In this document: piece after piece, positions 9,854-20,585 of the stretch | Layout: each line of letters starts with the position of its first letter | Numbering within the stretch: the stretch's first letter is position 1 | Assembly: GCA_016098155.1 (NCBI GenBank) | Contig: JAAAJB010000143.1 | Coordinates: 38,271-62,085 of the forward strand | Direction: 5' to 3' | Length of the DNA stretch: 23,815 bases | Source: Actinomortierella ambigua | Taxonomy: Eukaryota > Mortierellomycota > Mortierellomycetes > Mortierellales > Mortierellaceae | The notes under the pieces: model-generated | What the model was told of the DNA's origin: nothing | Seen by the model: the letters and a program-made list of their open reading frames with translations, nothing else | Databases searched by the model: none | Translations under genes and position numbers: made by a program

Positions 9854-10931
9854 CTAATATCCCAGGTCGCGACCTACGGCCCAGGCGTAAAGTCGACTGT
9901 CAACTATTAACTTGGAGGATCCTCCTGCTCTCTCTTGCATATCTGGCAACAGAAACCACGAGGAAGGAACAGACAAAGATGAATTTGAAACAGTCATTGA
10001 GTACGGTGAATCATGAACATCATCCCCTGCGGAGGAAATTCTAAATAACAAACATAGAGGCTGAAGCCGCACAATACCTGCAAACGAAGTAAGAAGGCCC
10101 TTCAGTGGAAGGACAACAACCTGAAGGCTCCATTCATCCTCATCCGGCTGGTTAGGACGGTCCAAGGCGTTTGGTCCAAAGAGCTCGTGCTCCTCCATCT
10201 CGATCTAAAAAAAAAAAATCGAGACCAATTAGTACATTGACTCTGTCTAACCTCGAGCCCACCATAGCTTCTACCCTCCTACTTTTATTACCTCGACAAC
10301 GACAACGCAAGTACAGGATCCTGTCAGTCCAGGCTCGTATGCAACTGGTGCCGACTTTTGCACGACTTTGAGCCGTTCTTTTGTCGGACCACTGACGGAA
10401 GAGGACGAGATTTTGGATGAAAATCCTGTCTCCTCAAGTAGCTCGCGCAATGCAGCCTGCTCGGCTGACTCTCCTGGATCCACCAAACCCGAAGGAAATT
10501 CAATAGCAAAGCAGCCGACGGGAGGCCGGTATTGGACCACAAGAACTATATGCGTTGCCTGACCAGCCGCATTTTTGATGACTGGAATGATGTCCACAGC
10601 TATTCGACACAACAAGTAAATAAATAAAATATGATGGCGGGCATTCCAACCTTTGGTGTCAGGAAGCGGGATACAACGGGCGCGGCTATCGCGTTACACA
10701 AAAAGGCGCATGTATATAAAACTTACCATCGAAATCATGGCGACCACTACCATTGCTCGGCTGTCCTTGCGGGATACGGCGACAGCACTCCCAGCGTTGC
10801 TCCTGCCCATTGGGACTGGTGAATGCGATCTCGTGCAGCGACAGCCATCTTCCACGGCCAAGCTCCTTATCCTGATGGATCTTCACGTCGTGTAGCGGCT
10901 GAAGCACTGTTCTTTTGCTGTCTTGTGCCAT
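9854..10931 (-). CDS. Nudix hydrolase, ADP-ribose / ADP-sugar pyrophosphatase (YSA1/NUDT5 type)
   Basis: Four exons on the minus strand: 10727-10931, 10292-10599, 10078-10204 and 9854-9942, giving 242 aa (yeast Ysa1 and human NUDT5 are about 220-230 aa). Donors are GTAAGT, GTAATA and GTATTG, with a TACTAAT branch point in intron 2. The N-terminal part (GRGRWLSLHEIAF...WECCRR) is the family's beta region. A perfect Nudix box, G-x5-E-x7-REL-x-EE-x-GF, lies at residues 106-128, followed by YEPGLTGS, the loop typical of ADP-ribose hydrolases. The C-terminus (VDSRLYAWAVG) matches NUDT5. The expected reaction splits ADP-ribose or related ADP-sugars into AMP and a sugar phosphate, in the cytosol. 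The second donor could also be 12 nt later in the message. An in-frame ATG at 10997 would add 22 residues; I prefer 10931 because it begins close to the family's usual length. Confidence 0.9.
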
Positions 10932-11160
10932 AATTCGAGGGGTGCGTACGTCTCGTTGTGCTGGTTGACTGTGTGAGGCTGGGATTATGAAAGTCAAAAA
11001 ACGAGACAGAGAAAAAAAAATGACGTGTAAATTAGAGTTTGAAGCTTGCGTTGCCCATTCACGCCAGCCCCTGGGGCCTTCACCGTTTCATTTGCATTGC
11101 ATTCCCCTTTTCCTTGTTTCTCTTCACAACCTACCACTGCTATCTATTGTTTTGCATAAC
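10932..11160. promoter_or_regulatory. Shared divergent promoter region of the Nudix and Josephin genes
   Basis: The 229 bp between two head-to-head start codons must hold the 5' leaders and core promoters of both. The half next to the Josephin gene (about 11090-11160) is pyrimidine-rich on the plus strand, a common fungal leader composition. No clear TATA or CCAAT box was found. If the Nudix protein starts at 10997, the gap shrinks to 163 bp. Confidence 0.6.
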
Positions 11161-12976
11161 ATGGACCTTGTTCCCTACATTTTTCACGAGCAAGTATGTT
11201 TTCATCCACCTTGCTCCCCTGCAGTTACCAGCAGTCTCTCGTTGCAGCACCGCCTAACGGCCATGTCAATGTGCCAATGAAGAGCATGCAACCTTTTCGT
11301 CCGGCTTTGCCATGTGTCCAGACCATGTGTCAAGCATCCTCAAACATAGGACTTGTTCAGCTGGGACTTTGACAGTGAGGGGCAGGACGACGCAAAGAGG
11401 GCCTCGGTCAAGCTGTTAGGAAACAAGGGTCTATTCCTTTGGTGGCAATAGTAGGTTTTAGGCCCCGCTCTAACAGCCTACACTTTTATTTTTGTAGCAA
11501 GAAGGCAATCTCTGTGCCCAGCACTGTCTGAACGCTCTTCTTCAAGGACCCTACTTTACAGCGATCGAGTTGGCGGATCTAGCGCGACAGCTTGACCAGC
11601 GTGAGCGCGATGCCCTAGAGGGATGGACACCTTCTGGCGGTGCTCGAGCCGGATCACAATCACAAAACATGGATGATTCGGGATTTTTCTCTGTTCAGGT
11701 ACATACCCCACGACGAAGAGGTCATTTTTGTGTGCTGATAACGAACGGGTTAGAGATTTACTCAATCAATCTTTTTTTTTCTCGGCGACTTAGGTGATCA
11801 GTGAAGCACTGGCGATTTGGCAACTTCAGATCATTCCTTGGGGCTCGCAGGACGTGAAGGACGCCAAGCAACATCCCGAGTATGCATTCTCCCTCCACAC
11901 ATGCACGCACTCCAAACGCCTCCTTTTGTTTTTATAATTCAGCTCGATCCAACATTCACCATAGGATCTGAAATGTGGAGATAACTATCACTGACTGGAT
12001 TTTTCCCCCTTCGCCCACATTTCTTTTTCTTCGATGTAGATTCGAGCAAGCCTTCATCCTCAACCTACACGAGCATTGGTTCACACTCCGGCGGTTTGGA
12101 CCCTCAACTAAACGTTGGTATGACCTCAACTCGATGCACCCAGCAGCACGCCCCATGTCCGACACCTACCTCGGGATGACGCTGTCCCAACTCGAGGCCG
12201 AGCAGTACTCTGTCTTTGTCGTGCGGCCCTTGCAAGGAGGAGCTCTGGCGTCTCCAGAAGTGATCCATGTGTCATCATCATCTTCTTCCAAGTCGAGAAG
12301 CGAGGCTGGATCTGTGTCGACGTTGGGATCCTCAGCACCTGCACCAACAACAACATCGGCAGCAGCAGCAGCAGAACAGTCCAATACTAGTCCTGCCAAC
12401 TCGTTCTTGGCAGAACGTCGTGAGATGGAGCGGATACGACGCCAGCGACTTGAGGCGCTGGAGCGACAAAAGAGCGGGAATACTTCCACTACCAGCAACA
12501 ATAACGATCATGCTTCTTCTTCTCTCTCGTCGTCTACCAACACCACGGGTCGATCACAGCAGCACGCAACAACAACACCAGCACCAAAGACCGTCGCGGT
12601 GATCAAGACGCCCTCTTGTCTTCCAGCGTGTGAGGCCGATCGTGTGGCGGCCACGCTACCCTATGATCAGTTTGAGAGCGAAAAACCCAAGGGTCCCCAG
12701 GCGGCAGCGGCCAAGAAGGAAGAGCCGTTTTCGGGAGCAGGCTATCGATTGGGGAATGCTGCTGCTGCTGCTGCACAAAGGGATGAGGACGAAGATGCAA
12801 TGCTTGCAGCGGCGCTTGCTTCTTCGGTCGAAGAACAGTATGCTGGCGCCGGTAGCGGCGGTGGTAGTGGTAGTCGTGGTGATGGTGGGGGCGGCGGTGG
12901 AATGGATGATGGGGAAGACACCGAGTGGGAGATGATGCAACAAGCGATCGCCATGTCGCTACAGAAAAAGGATTGA
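11161..12976 (+). CDS. Ataxin-3-like Josephin-domain deubiquitinase with two ubiquitin-interacting motifs
   Basis: Four exons: 11161-11193, 11498-11698, 11794-11879 and 12040-12976, giving 418 aa; introns are 304, 95 and 160 nt with GTATGT, GTACAT and GTATGC donors. The spliced N-terminus MDLVPYIFHEQQEGNLCAQHC follows the Josephin family, with oxyanion Gln 12, catalytic Cys 17, His 119 in NLHEHWFTL and Asn 137 in YDLNS. NMDDSGFFSVQVIS and SDTYLG...YSVFVVR complete the domain (to about 185). A Ser/Ala-rich linker and a charged helix (RREMERIRRQRLEALERQ) follow, then CEADR, a block also found after the Josephin domain of ataxin-3. Two ubiquitin-interacting motifs lie at about 355-373 and 400-416, the second at the very C-terminus. 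Expected role: trimming polyubiquitin chains, in the nucleus or cytosol. There is no long Gln run; short Ala and Gly runs occur instead. Confidence 0.93.
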
Positions 12977-12990
12977 TAAATGTGTAATTC

Positions 12991-12996
12991 AATAAA
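12991..12996 (+). terminator. AATAAA polyadenylation signal of the Josephin gene
   Basis: A canonical AATAAA lies 15 nt after the TGA stop. The 3' end is expected shortly downstream. Confidence 0.7.
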
Positions 12997-14662
12997 AAGA
13001 AATAACCCATACACTACATAAGGTATGGCTACCCTGACCTAGGTTGCCGTCGCCAAGAGGAGGCGCATGGCCCGTGCGAGAGAATAGAAGAAGACGAAGA
13101 AGGATAGAAGGATATCCTTTTTTTTTAAAAAACTTGGCGATCCTCTTTTAATTCAAAAGATGGTTATCCTCTCAGGTGAGATATCTTTACGAGTCAACAG
13201 CCCAAAAAAAAAACACAGAGAAAGGTGGGTGCAATGGTATGAGTGCAATGGTCAAAACTACCAACGAACCGCTCACAAGGTCAGACTGAGATATTTCCTA
13301 GTGGAGAAAAATTTGGTGGGAGCCCACTTACAAACTTGCCGGGTCGAACGAATGCAAGGTATCTTTGCGAGGGTGGGCCATGATTTGCGATTTCTACATG
13401 AGGAGAGGATTGAAGGACGATGTGAACAAAAAAAAATACATGCACACATTCAATTCCCTCCCATATTCAGACACCATACGAAAAAAAAAGAACATTTCAC
13501 TCGAACACCAGATGAATAGAACGGTGTTTGGGAGACAGGAGTTCCCCCAAACAAGCAAAACATTGTGGAAGCTGGGTAGCTGTCAGAATGAATGCAAAAG
13601 GGCGAAAACATTCAACATCGGCAGCGCACTAGCTAGGATAGGTAAGAGGGTATGAGGGAAGAAGACCCGGCCGGAGTGATGGGTGATGATAGCGAAATGT
13701 GAGAAACCGCCGAAATTTTTCTCGGTTCGTCTGCATTGCATGGCGTCTCTGTGATGCGTGTCTGCACATAGTTGCAGTATACAGTGCACTTGCAGCGGCG
13801 CCAGGGAAAATAAAAAGGCAGTACGTACAACTGCAGTACACAGTCATGTTTTTTTGGATTCGCGACGTTATCACAGCATGAGCGTGCAGTAGTCTAATGT
13901 TGATTTTTTTTTGACAGCCAGTTACCCGTTCGCGAAGTACCTTGTTCATGCTGTTTTTGAGGACAGGTACTTTGGGAAAATTTTGGTGTTTGCTTTTTGT
14001 GTTCAATTTCGATGGTATTCCATCGATCTGAGCAACACGCCATTTGCAGGAAGGGAGAGCTAGAACAAAGAGAGGGAGAGAGAGGGGAGGGAGAATGAAT
14101 CCTTTCACCTAAAATAGTGCCATCCGATAATGATGCACGGAAGAGACAAAGGAACTTGAGAGAGTTAGTAGTGTCGTTGTTTCGAACATAAAAAACTGGG
14201 TCAATCAAAAATGTGTATCTCCACACGAAATTTTCGTGTACATACTATTCTGCCCTTACTTTCTCTCACGAACCTGGGAAGAACACACATCTCTCACACG
14301 AGCGCCAACACAGTTTCAAAGAGAATTTGCGGGGGAGACAAAAGGCGGTGGTTTTTTTTCTCACCACACCTCATACAGTCGGTGTTAGAGTCATCAACCG
14401 TCGAGATCAAGAAAGATCAAGAAAGATCAAAGAGGATCAAAAGGATTACAGGGACAGTATTGGTCTCCTTCATTTCAGCTACGAACAACAAGAAGCGATC
14501 CCCAAGAAAAGCTATACAAGTGGGGGCTGTGTGCCGTTTTTGGGGAATAGAACTACAAAAAAAAAGGTGCGAAAGAGAACAAGAGAAAATATACAGTGGG
14601 TAAAAGAGGGGGTCGGAGGAGGATATATATGTTATGTACACTACGTTGTGGTGTGTGCAGCA
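12997..14662. other. Convergent intergenic region without a supported gene
   Basis: This 1.7 kb lies between the 3' ends of the Josephin and F-box genes. It holds many A and T homopolymers (for example 13112-13121, 13203-13212, 13427-13435 and 14346-14355), and no reading frame with a recognisable domain, intron pattern or coding-like composition. A minus-strand frame at 13629-14108 (159 aa) is the longest but has no family resemblance. A scan for tRNA B-box sequences with a matching acceptor stem gave nothing. Confidence 0.6.
14405..14442. repeat. Short imperfect tandem repeat of AGATCAAGAA
   Basis: Three to four decaying copies of a 10-nt unit (AGATCAAGAA, AGATCAAGAA, AGATCAAAGA, GGATCAAAAG), in the convergent intergenic region. 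No function is apparent. Confidence 0.8.
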
Positions 14663-16296
14663 CTAGGCTGCAAACTGGGCAAGGTGGGGCATGAGGCGAT
14701 ACATGCGTCGCTTGTCATCCTCGACCAACTTGAAGTTGTCGCAAATCAAACGCACCTCGCGAAGACGCGAGGCGGGGCCATGCTTCTTGAAAGTACGGAT
14801 CAGATTCTAGAAAAGGAGAGAGGAAGAAGGAAAAGAAAAGGGATGAGGATGTATCAGTAAACTTGGTGTGCACACACATGGTGGGTGACTTCACAATAGG
14901 GGGTGGTGTTGGTGGTGATGGAAGGAGAGAAGACAGCTAAAATGTCCCTTCTTCTTACCTGGCTGTTGCCCTTGACAGGGGCTCGGAGCACCTCCAGCTT
15001 CTTGCAATGAACAAGCACCTTGTCGAGGTCCTCACAGCCGAGCAAGTCACGCCATCCGAACCAGACATTGACGAGCTTCGGGCCGAGGCGGGGCAAGACG
15101 GTATTGAACAAGAGATCCTTGTTGTGGAAATCCGACCAGCGCTCCACATGCAGCTCCTGCAGCTGCGTCGCATTGTCCAAAAACTGCCGCCAATAGTCGG
15201 CATTGTTGCTCGCCGCCGTCGCATGGCGCGCAATCGTCTTGCCGATCGACACCAGTCGTGGACAGACCTCCAGGGCCTTTAGCACCAACTTGGCGTCGAC
15301 CGTGCCCATGTCCAACACCTCCAGCTTCTTGGGTGGGTTGTCCAGCACGGCCTTGGTATACTCGTCGGGACAGTTGCGCAGGTAGATCGTCACCAGGTCG
15401 CGGTTGTTGGCGACCAGCGTGCGAAGCGACGCGCAGGTGATCGACTCGGCACACACGTCCAAATGGACCAGCTGCTTGCACGCATGGGCCACCACGGCCA
15501 TGAACGCCTGTGGGGGTTCGGCCTTGGGCGTATAATGGACATGCAAGCGTGTCAGTCCTTCCAAAAACGGGGCCAGGGCCACGGTCGACATCAGGCTGGG
15601 CGGGTACAAGAACGAAATGCTCAGGTCGACCAGCGTCTTGGGCAGCTCCGTCACCTGCGACCAGTCGGCCTGTGTCGTCGTCAGCTTTTGGAGACGCGTA
15701 CACGCGGCAATGCAGTTGAGCGAGGCCTCGGCATAGGTGAGGTCGTCCTTGTCCGCGCCATCCTTGACCCCGACCGATGTCAGATCGAGCTCGGTCACGC
15801 GCGACATGCCCGCGCGCACAACAGGGTCCAGCTGGCCATAGTTTTCCTTGAGGAACGGCTCCATCCAGTGTCCTTGCTCTCCCGCGCGGAAGCAGAGCGT
15901 CAGCGTCGAGAGACGAGGGCATGGAGTGAAACAGTCCTTGAGAGACGAAAAAAGCTCCCATGTCTCGGATGGCACTCGAGCCAGTGAGCGGACGTGCGCG
16001 CCATGGCTGGTCGTGGTCAGCGTGCGGATGAGGGCCTTTGTGGCCTTGCTGTGGTGCCTACCACCACACTGGGCAAGAAAGGGCGCTCGGTACATAAAGG
16101 GGTTGGCGTGGAGATACCAGGTGCGGTTCACGAGGGTGCAGGCGCGCAGAGCTGCCTGGGTGAGGACAGGGTCCTGGTCAGCCTGGGCAGCAAGGGTGTC
16201 GAGGACTGCAAAGAGCAACTCGGGAAGAGCCAGAGCACGACAAGTAGAAGAGGAGGCGACAACAGCCGAGACAGCGGCAGAGGGTGTAGCAAGCAT
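14663..16296 (-). CDS. F-box / leucine-rich-repeat protein
   Basis: Two exons: 14959-16296 and 14663-14806, giving 493 aa. The 152-nt intron has donor GTAAGA and acceptor TCTAG. Reading through the donor would end in an unrelated tail, whereas splicing gives NSQ joined to NLIRTFKKHG and a plausible last LRR ending HLAQFAA. Residues 21-74 look like an F-box (ALPELLFAVLDTL...ACTLVNRTWYLHANPFMYR). After that comes an irregular LRR solenoid, for example VTELDLTSV, LVDLSISFL, LVHLDVCAES, LVTIYLRNCP, LEVLDMG and LQELHVERW. The start at 16296 (MLATPSAAVS) is preferred over an in-frame Met at 16467, whose extra 57 residues look like translated leader. Expected role: substrate receptor of an SCF ubiquitin ligase, target unknown. 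The coding sequence is visibly richer in G and C at third positions than its neighbours. Confidence 0.88.
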
Positions 16297-17389
16297 CTTG
16301 AAAAAATGTTGTATAGGTTGATGAGAGGGGGACACAGGGGGGGGGTGGTTTGTTGTACAGTGAACACGAAAGTATTCTGTCTTTTTTAGGGCGCAAAGGG
16401 GGGGGGGGAAGAGAAATTGGATAGAAGTCAGGCGACGGTGTTTGCGCGTAGAGTTGGTCGAGTGCAAAGAGAGTTGTACGACGCGATGGAGTATTGTCTG
16501 TTGTTTGTGTGTAAATTACAGACGAGTGACAGTTTGAGTGGAAGTCAAATTATGCAAAAGAACTAGTGTGGGGAAAAACAAAAAAAAACAAAGACAAAAA
16601 GTGGGTGGGAAACACAAAGAGTGGAAGAAAGAAGAGTAGACTACGTCTGGAGAAAGATAATATCTGCTGTATTCAAGAAGGAGAGAGTTGTGTGTGGTAT
16701 CGAGACGGTAAGGACGTGTGTGTGGTTCTTGAGGATGAGATGCAAACTGTATCAATCTCCAGACCGCTTAAGCAGACATCTTTGAAAGCACAAGGCAACG
16801 TGTGTGAGGGGAAGAGGATAAAGAGAGTAGTAGGCAGCTACAACAAAAATAATTAAAGTAAAACGCGCACTTTCACAGAGAAAGATAGAGAGAGAGTGTG
16901 TGTGAAGAGTAGAAGAGAGTCGAGAAAGAAGTAGGGATGGGATAGTATAGAGGTATGCTGTGGAGTCAAAACTTTAACGAGGGAAGAAAGAAGAGACTGA
17001 GAAAAAAGGCAGTCCAGTAAGAGGGCAGTGAGCAATGATGGAAGTAAAGAGTGAGAGTGAGTGAATGAAGATGGAGTTGGTTGGTGGTTGTGGTTAAGAA
17101 AGAAGAGAAGAAGAAGTAGAAGAAAAGAAAGTTGGCCCCCCTTTTGAGTGTTCTCGGTTTCGTTCCAAGACAAAGTCTTCTCTCTATGTGTCATTTCTCT
17201 CTTTCTTTGGTTCTCACACTGGCTGGGTGGGGTCACGCGGGGTGTGGGAGGTATTGGTCTCTCCTTCTCTTCCCTCATTTTTCTTTCAACTGTGCAGCCA
17301 ACAACACAAATTCCTTTTTGAGGCACAGCCGGTCGGGTCGCGGAGGAGAGGGCACAATCCCATCCATCCCCCCAAAGGATAGGACAGGA

Positions 17390-17423
17390 CAGAACAGGAC
17401 AGAACAGGACAAGGCCTGCAACC
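17390..17423. repeat. GGACAGAACA minisatellite
   Basis: An imperfect tandem array built on GGACA and GGACAGAACA, about three units, in the gene-poor region upstream of the F-box gene. Confidence 0.75.
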
Positions 17424-18114
17424 CACGCCCATCACAACAACAACAAACAACTACCTTGCCCACCATCCTCCTCCCATTCATTCATTCACTCCCCTCCCTC
17501 TTCTTGCCTCGTTCACAGCTAGACAACAGAGTCAGCATCGGCTCTCGACCCCCCCCCCCCATCTCACTCCCAATTCATCCGTTGTTGCGCTCTGCTCTGT
17601 CTTTGTCTCGACCCACTTTGCTATTGTGACCCTTGCTTGTTTGCTTGCCTTGCTTGGATTGTGTCGATAGGGGACAATAACGCCATCTTGTCTTGTGTCC
17701 CTCATTTCTCGTATCCACACGAGCCGGCAAGACTCGTTTTCAACCCATACACCACACAAGATGAGGGGGAAGGAAACTATGGGTGGGTTGGTGGTCCCCT
17801 CTCCCTCTCTCCCCCCCTTTTTTTTCTTTCGAGTCAACGACATCCTCTTCTCCTCCCCTATCATCTCGTTTCTCACTTTCCCCAGACTTTTTTTTTTCTC
17901 TCTCTCTCTCTCTCCAAAGTGTGCGAACAGACTTTGAGACGCTTTGGCCTCATCGCATCGTCAGGTGAACAGTTGACTAAACCTTATTGATGGGCACTTC
18001 GCATCATGGTGACAACTGAATGGAAATTCTCCTCCCAAGCCTCCCTCTCTCTTTCTCCCTTCCTCCTAGCATCGAGTCGTGTATATGCCCCCTATCAAGT
18101 CATTCCTTTGCTGG

Positions 18115-18120
18115 TTTATT
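18115..18120 (-). terminator. AATAAA polyadenylation signal of the chitin deacetylase gene
   Basis: AATAAA on the minus strand, about 143 nt after the stop codon of the chitin deacetylase. The distance is reasonable but other signals are possible. Confidence 0.5.
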
Positions 18121-18262
18121 ATGAAAATATCGATGGATATGGATAATGAAAGTCGCAATTAACAATGAACACCAGGTTTCTTGCGGGAAGAATCATCCTG
18201 TCTCGGTCTGTCTTCCCACGCTAGTCGAAACCTCCCTTCCCTTTTTTACAAAAGAAGAACAA

Positions 18263-20086
18263 CTACATGGCCAAGCCAATGGCCAACGCGCCAAGGGTGC
18301 AGGCAGTGACCAGCGAGCCCACCGTGAATCGCGACCCAGCAGCATTGACTCCTTGGTCCTTGACCGGCTCCGGTTCAATGGCCTCCTCCTTGGGTTCCTC
18401 GACGACGGCGGGCTCGGGTGCGGGTGCGGGTGGTGGCTCCTTCTTGGCAACGGCGACCGGGGCTGGTACAGCAGGCTTGGCCGCTACGACCTTCTTGGGC
18501 GCTTCCTTCTTGGGCACGACAAGTGTGGTGTTGGCCGGCTTGGGCACCTCACGGTAGCCGATGGGGTCATGGACACACTTGGGGATATCCATGGGTCTCA
18601 TGCCCTTGGCGATACCCATCTCGAGGAGCGTGCGTGCGACGTTGACAAACTGGCGATCGCCGTCGTGCTCGAGCGTGACCACGCCGCGGCGGCGTTTCGT
18701 CACATCGCCGAGCTCACCCTTCCACAGCTTGACAATCTGGGGCTCGGTGATCGTGTGCTCCTCAAGCTGCCAGTCCTGCGAGTCCCAACCGTCGGTCCAG
18801 ATCACAATCTTGTAACCGAGTTGCCTAGCAATGGCGCGAACACGATTATCAATGTCACCTATATTTTTTTTTATGGGAAGAAAGAATACAAAAGTTAAAT
18901 ATATGTGAGACGGAAACCAAGTAATAGTAATGCTGCAAAGTGAGCCGCTCGAATCGATGTGTATGGTAGTATCCGAGAACAACATTGAATAACTTCCGTC
19001 TTTTTGTTCCAATGTTTTGGCTTTTTGTGGGGAAGAGAAGTGTGCGTGAGAGAGAGAGAGGGATAGTGTCCCAAGAATCTACCAAAAGATTGGGGGGGGG
19101 GAAGACAGGGTCTTTGGAATCTGGAATAACATCGCCCCGTTTCCAACGTGCGCCATGTCGTGCAGTCCATACACACGCGCCTTTCTCGTTGAATCCTCAG
19201 CTCCCTCCTTTTTCTTTTTACACAGCAAAGTATGCTTACCATATGGAGGACGGAAATACTTAACTCGGTAGCCAGTGTGATCAAAGATGTACTTCTCGGT
19301 CCATTTGAGCTCGGCAACAATCTCTTCGTTGGTCAGTGTGGTCATGCCCGAATGGGACCAAGCTTTCGGGTTGAAAGAATGTAATAAAAAAAAAGGAATG
19401 TTAGATGTTTCAACAAGCACCAGTCTACCCATTGACGTGACACATGCTCACTTGTATGTGTTAGGCATATAAATAGAGAATCGGAAGCCCAACTTACAAT
19501 GACTAGCTAGATGGTGACCATGCGACAGAATTTCCTTCAAGAGGTAAGGCGCCTGAGAAGACTTCATGCCCGTGACAAACATCGTGGCCGTGTAATTCTT
19601 TTCGCCCAGCATCTTCAGCAACCTCTCGGTGATTTGGGGCTCGGGTCCATCGTCGTACGTCAGACCCCACGCCTTGGTATCGGGGCAGTCAATGATATCG
19701 TCTGGGGCATGACAACCAGTGCAAGTCCACCAGCAGTCAGAGTCTTTGACGTGGTCGGGACACAATGGCGGATCACCAGAATGTTTGACCTTGCGAATAG
19801 GCAACTTGGGCACCTTGGACCAGTCGACTTCCTTGACCCACGCCTTCACCTCGGGCGTGTTCGTCTCGGGTTTCTCGCCATATCCTGGCCAGGCTGACAC
19901 TTGGCCGTTCATCTTGCGGAGATCGGGTCCCTTTGTTGGATCCCTGATCTTCTTCTTTGAGCTGCCACTATCCCCGGCATTGACGCCACACGAGACCATT
20001 GCCAATGCGAGAGCAGCTGATCCAATCCATAGCAGGACCTTGGACCGACGTGGCGTTGAGGTCGAGCGTTTTTCTGAGGCTGTCAT
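18263..20086 (-). CDS. Chitin deacetylase, polysaccharide deacetylase (NodB) family, GPI-anchored
   Basis: Three exons: 19498-20086, 19240-19362 and 18263-18858, giving 435 aa; introns are 135 and 381 nt with GTAAGT and GTAAGC donors. Residues 16-37 form a hydrophobic signal or anchor after a basic stretch (PRRSK). The Cys-rich CWWTCTGC segment before the domain is typical of fungal chitin deacetylases. All NodB motifs are present: TYDDGP (143-148), HSWSH (196-200), RPPYG (234-238), DGWDSQDW (260-267) and LEHD (300-303), so the metal ligands and catalytic residues are intact. A Pro/Ala/Glu/Lys-rich linker (about 330-405) precedes NAAGS and a hydrophobic tail, a GPI attachment pattern. The reaction removes acetyl groups from cell-wall chitin to give chitosan, outside the plasma membrane. 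Confidence 0.95.
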
Positions 20087-20585
20087 CGCTGAAACAAAAT
20101 TAGATGTCAGCTAGCTCTTTTAACAATCGTGCAGTAACAGTAGTTGTAAGACTGCTAGGGATACGAGTAGAAAGACTTTTTGTCGAGAATGGAGTTACAG
20201 AAAGGGGGTGGGTAAGAGAGAGGGTGTTTGAGAATAAAAAAATTGGTTGCCAGGTAAAGGGTCGGCAGGGGGAGGAATAGAAAAGGGGGGTAGAAATACT
20301 AATGGCAATTTCAAACGCGACGCGACTTTACGATTCTGTTCCACTCTGCTCTTGAATCCTTTACCTACTCGTCGGTCCAAATGCCAAACTCGAGCACCCA
20401 ATTATAGTCGACAAATAAAGAGACATGGGACCAAACGACCGTTTTGCACTGACGTTGGTGGGAAGAAAAGAAGAAAAGAAAGAAAGAAAGGAAAGCAGAC
20501 TTCATTCTACGGTTCCAAAAACACGTCGTTCTATCATACAGTGTAGTAATACTGGCGCCTCTATCCTACTCTCAAGAAAGGTCCT
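20087..20585 (-). promoter_or_regulatory. Upstream region of the chitin deacetylase gene
   Basis: This 499-bp gap between two genes on the same strand carries the chitin deacetylase promoter and the 3' end of the upstream gene. A CCAAT sequence on the minus strand at 20242-20246, about 156 nt before the start codon, is a plausible CCAAT-binding-factor site. No clear TATA box was identified. A purine-rich GAAA-repeat stretch lies at about 20460-20490. Confidence 0.4.

Larger units (their letters stand above)
16297..18262. other. Long upstream region of the F-box gene with a purine/pyrimidine switch; no supported gene
   Basis: About 2 kb without a recognisable gene. From about 16560 to 17125 the plus strand is strongly purine-rich, so the F-box transcript strand is pyrimidine-rich. 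From about 17130 to 17920 it becomes pyrimidine-rich. Homopolymers include G runs near 16339-16346 and 16398-16407. An imperfect GGACAGAACA tandem repeat lies at about 17390-17423, and a (TC)n tract at about 17899-17915. Small frames exist on both strands but none resembles a protein family. AATAAA on the minus strand at 18115-18120 probably serves the chitin deacetylase. Confidence 0.55.

Noticed and set aside
14854..14958. Alternative C-terminus of the F-box protein by reading through its donor
   Set aside because: The tail is unrelated to LRRs, whereas splicing to 14806 gives a further LRR-like segment and a normal end.
15047..15961. 304-aa minus-strand frame inside the F-box gene
   Set aside because: It is a frame shadow produced by GC-rich third positions. 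The F-box/LRR frame has recognisable domains and a coherent splice structure.
18146..18898. 250-aa plus-strand frame over the last chitin deacetylase exon
   Set aside because: It is antisense to the intact NodB motifs and C-terminal linker, with no recognisable domain.
18930..19000. GCTCGAATCG resembling a tRNA B-box in a chitin deacetylase intron
   Set aside because: No acceptor, D or anticodon stem can be formed around it.
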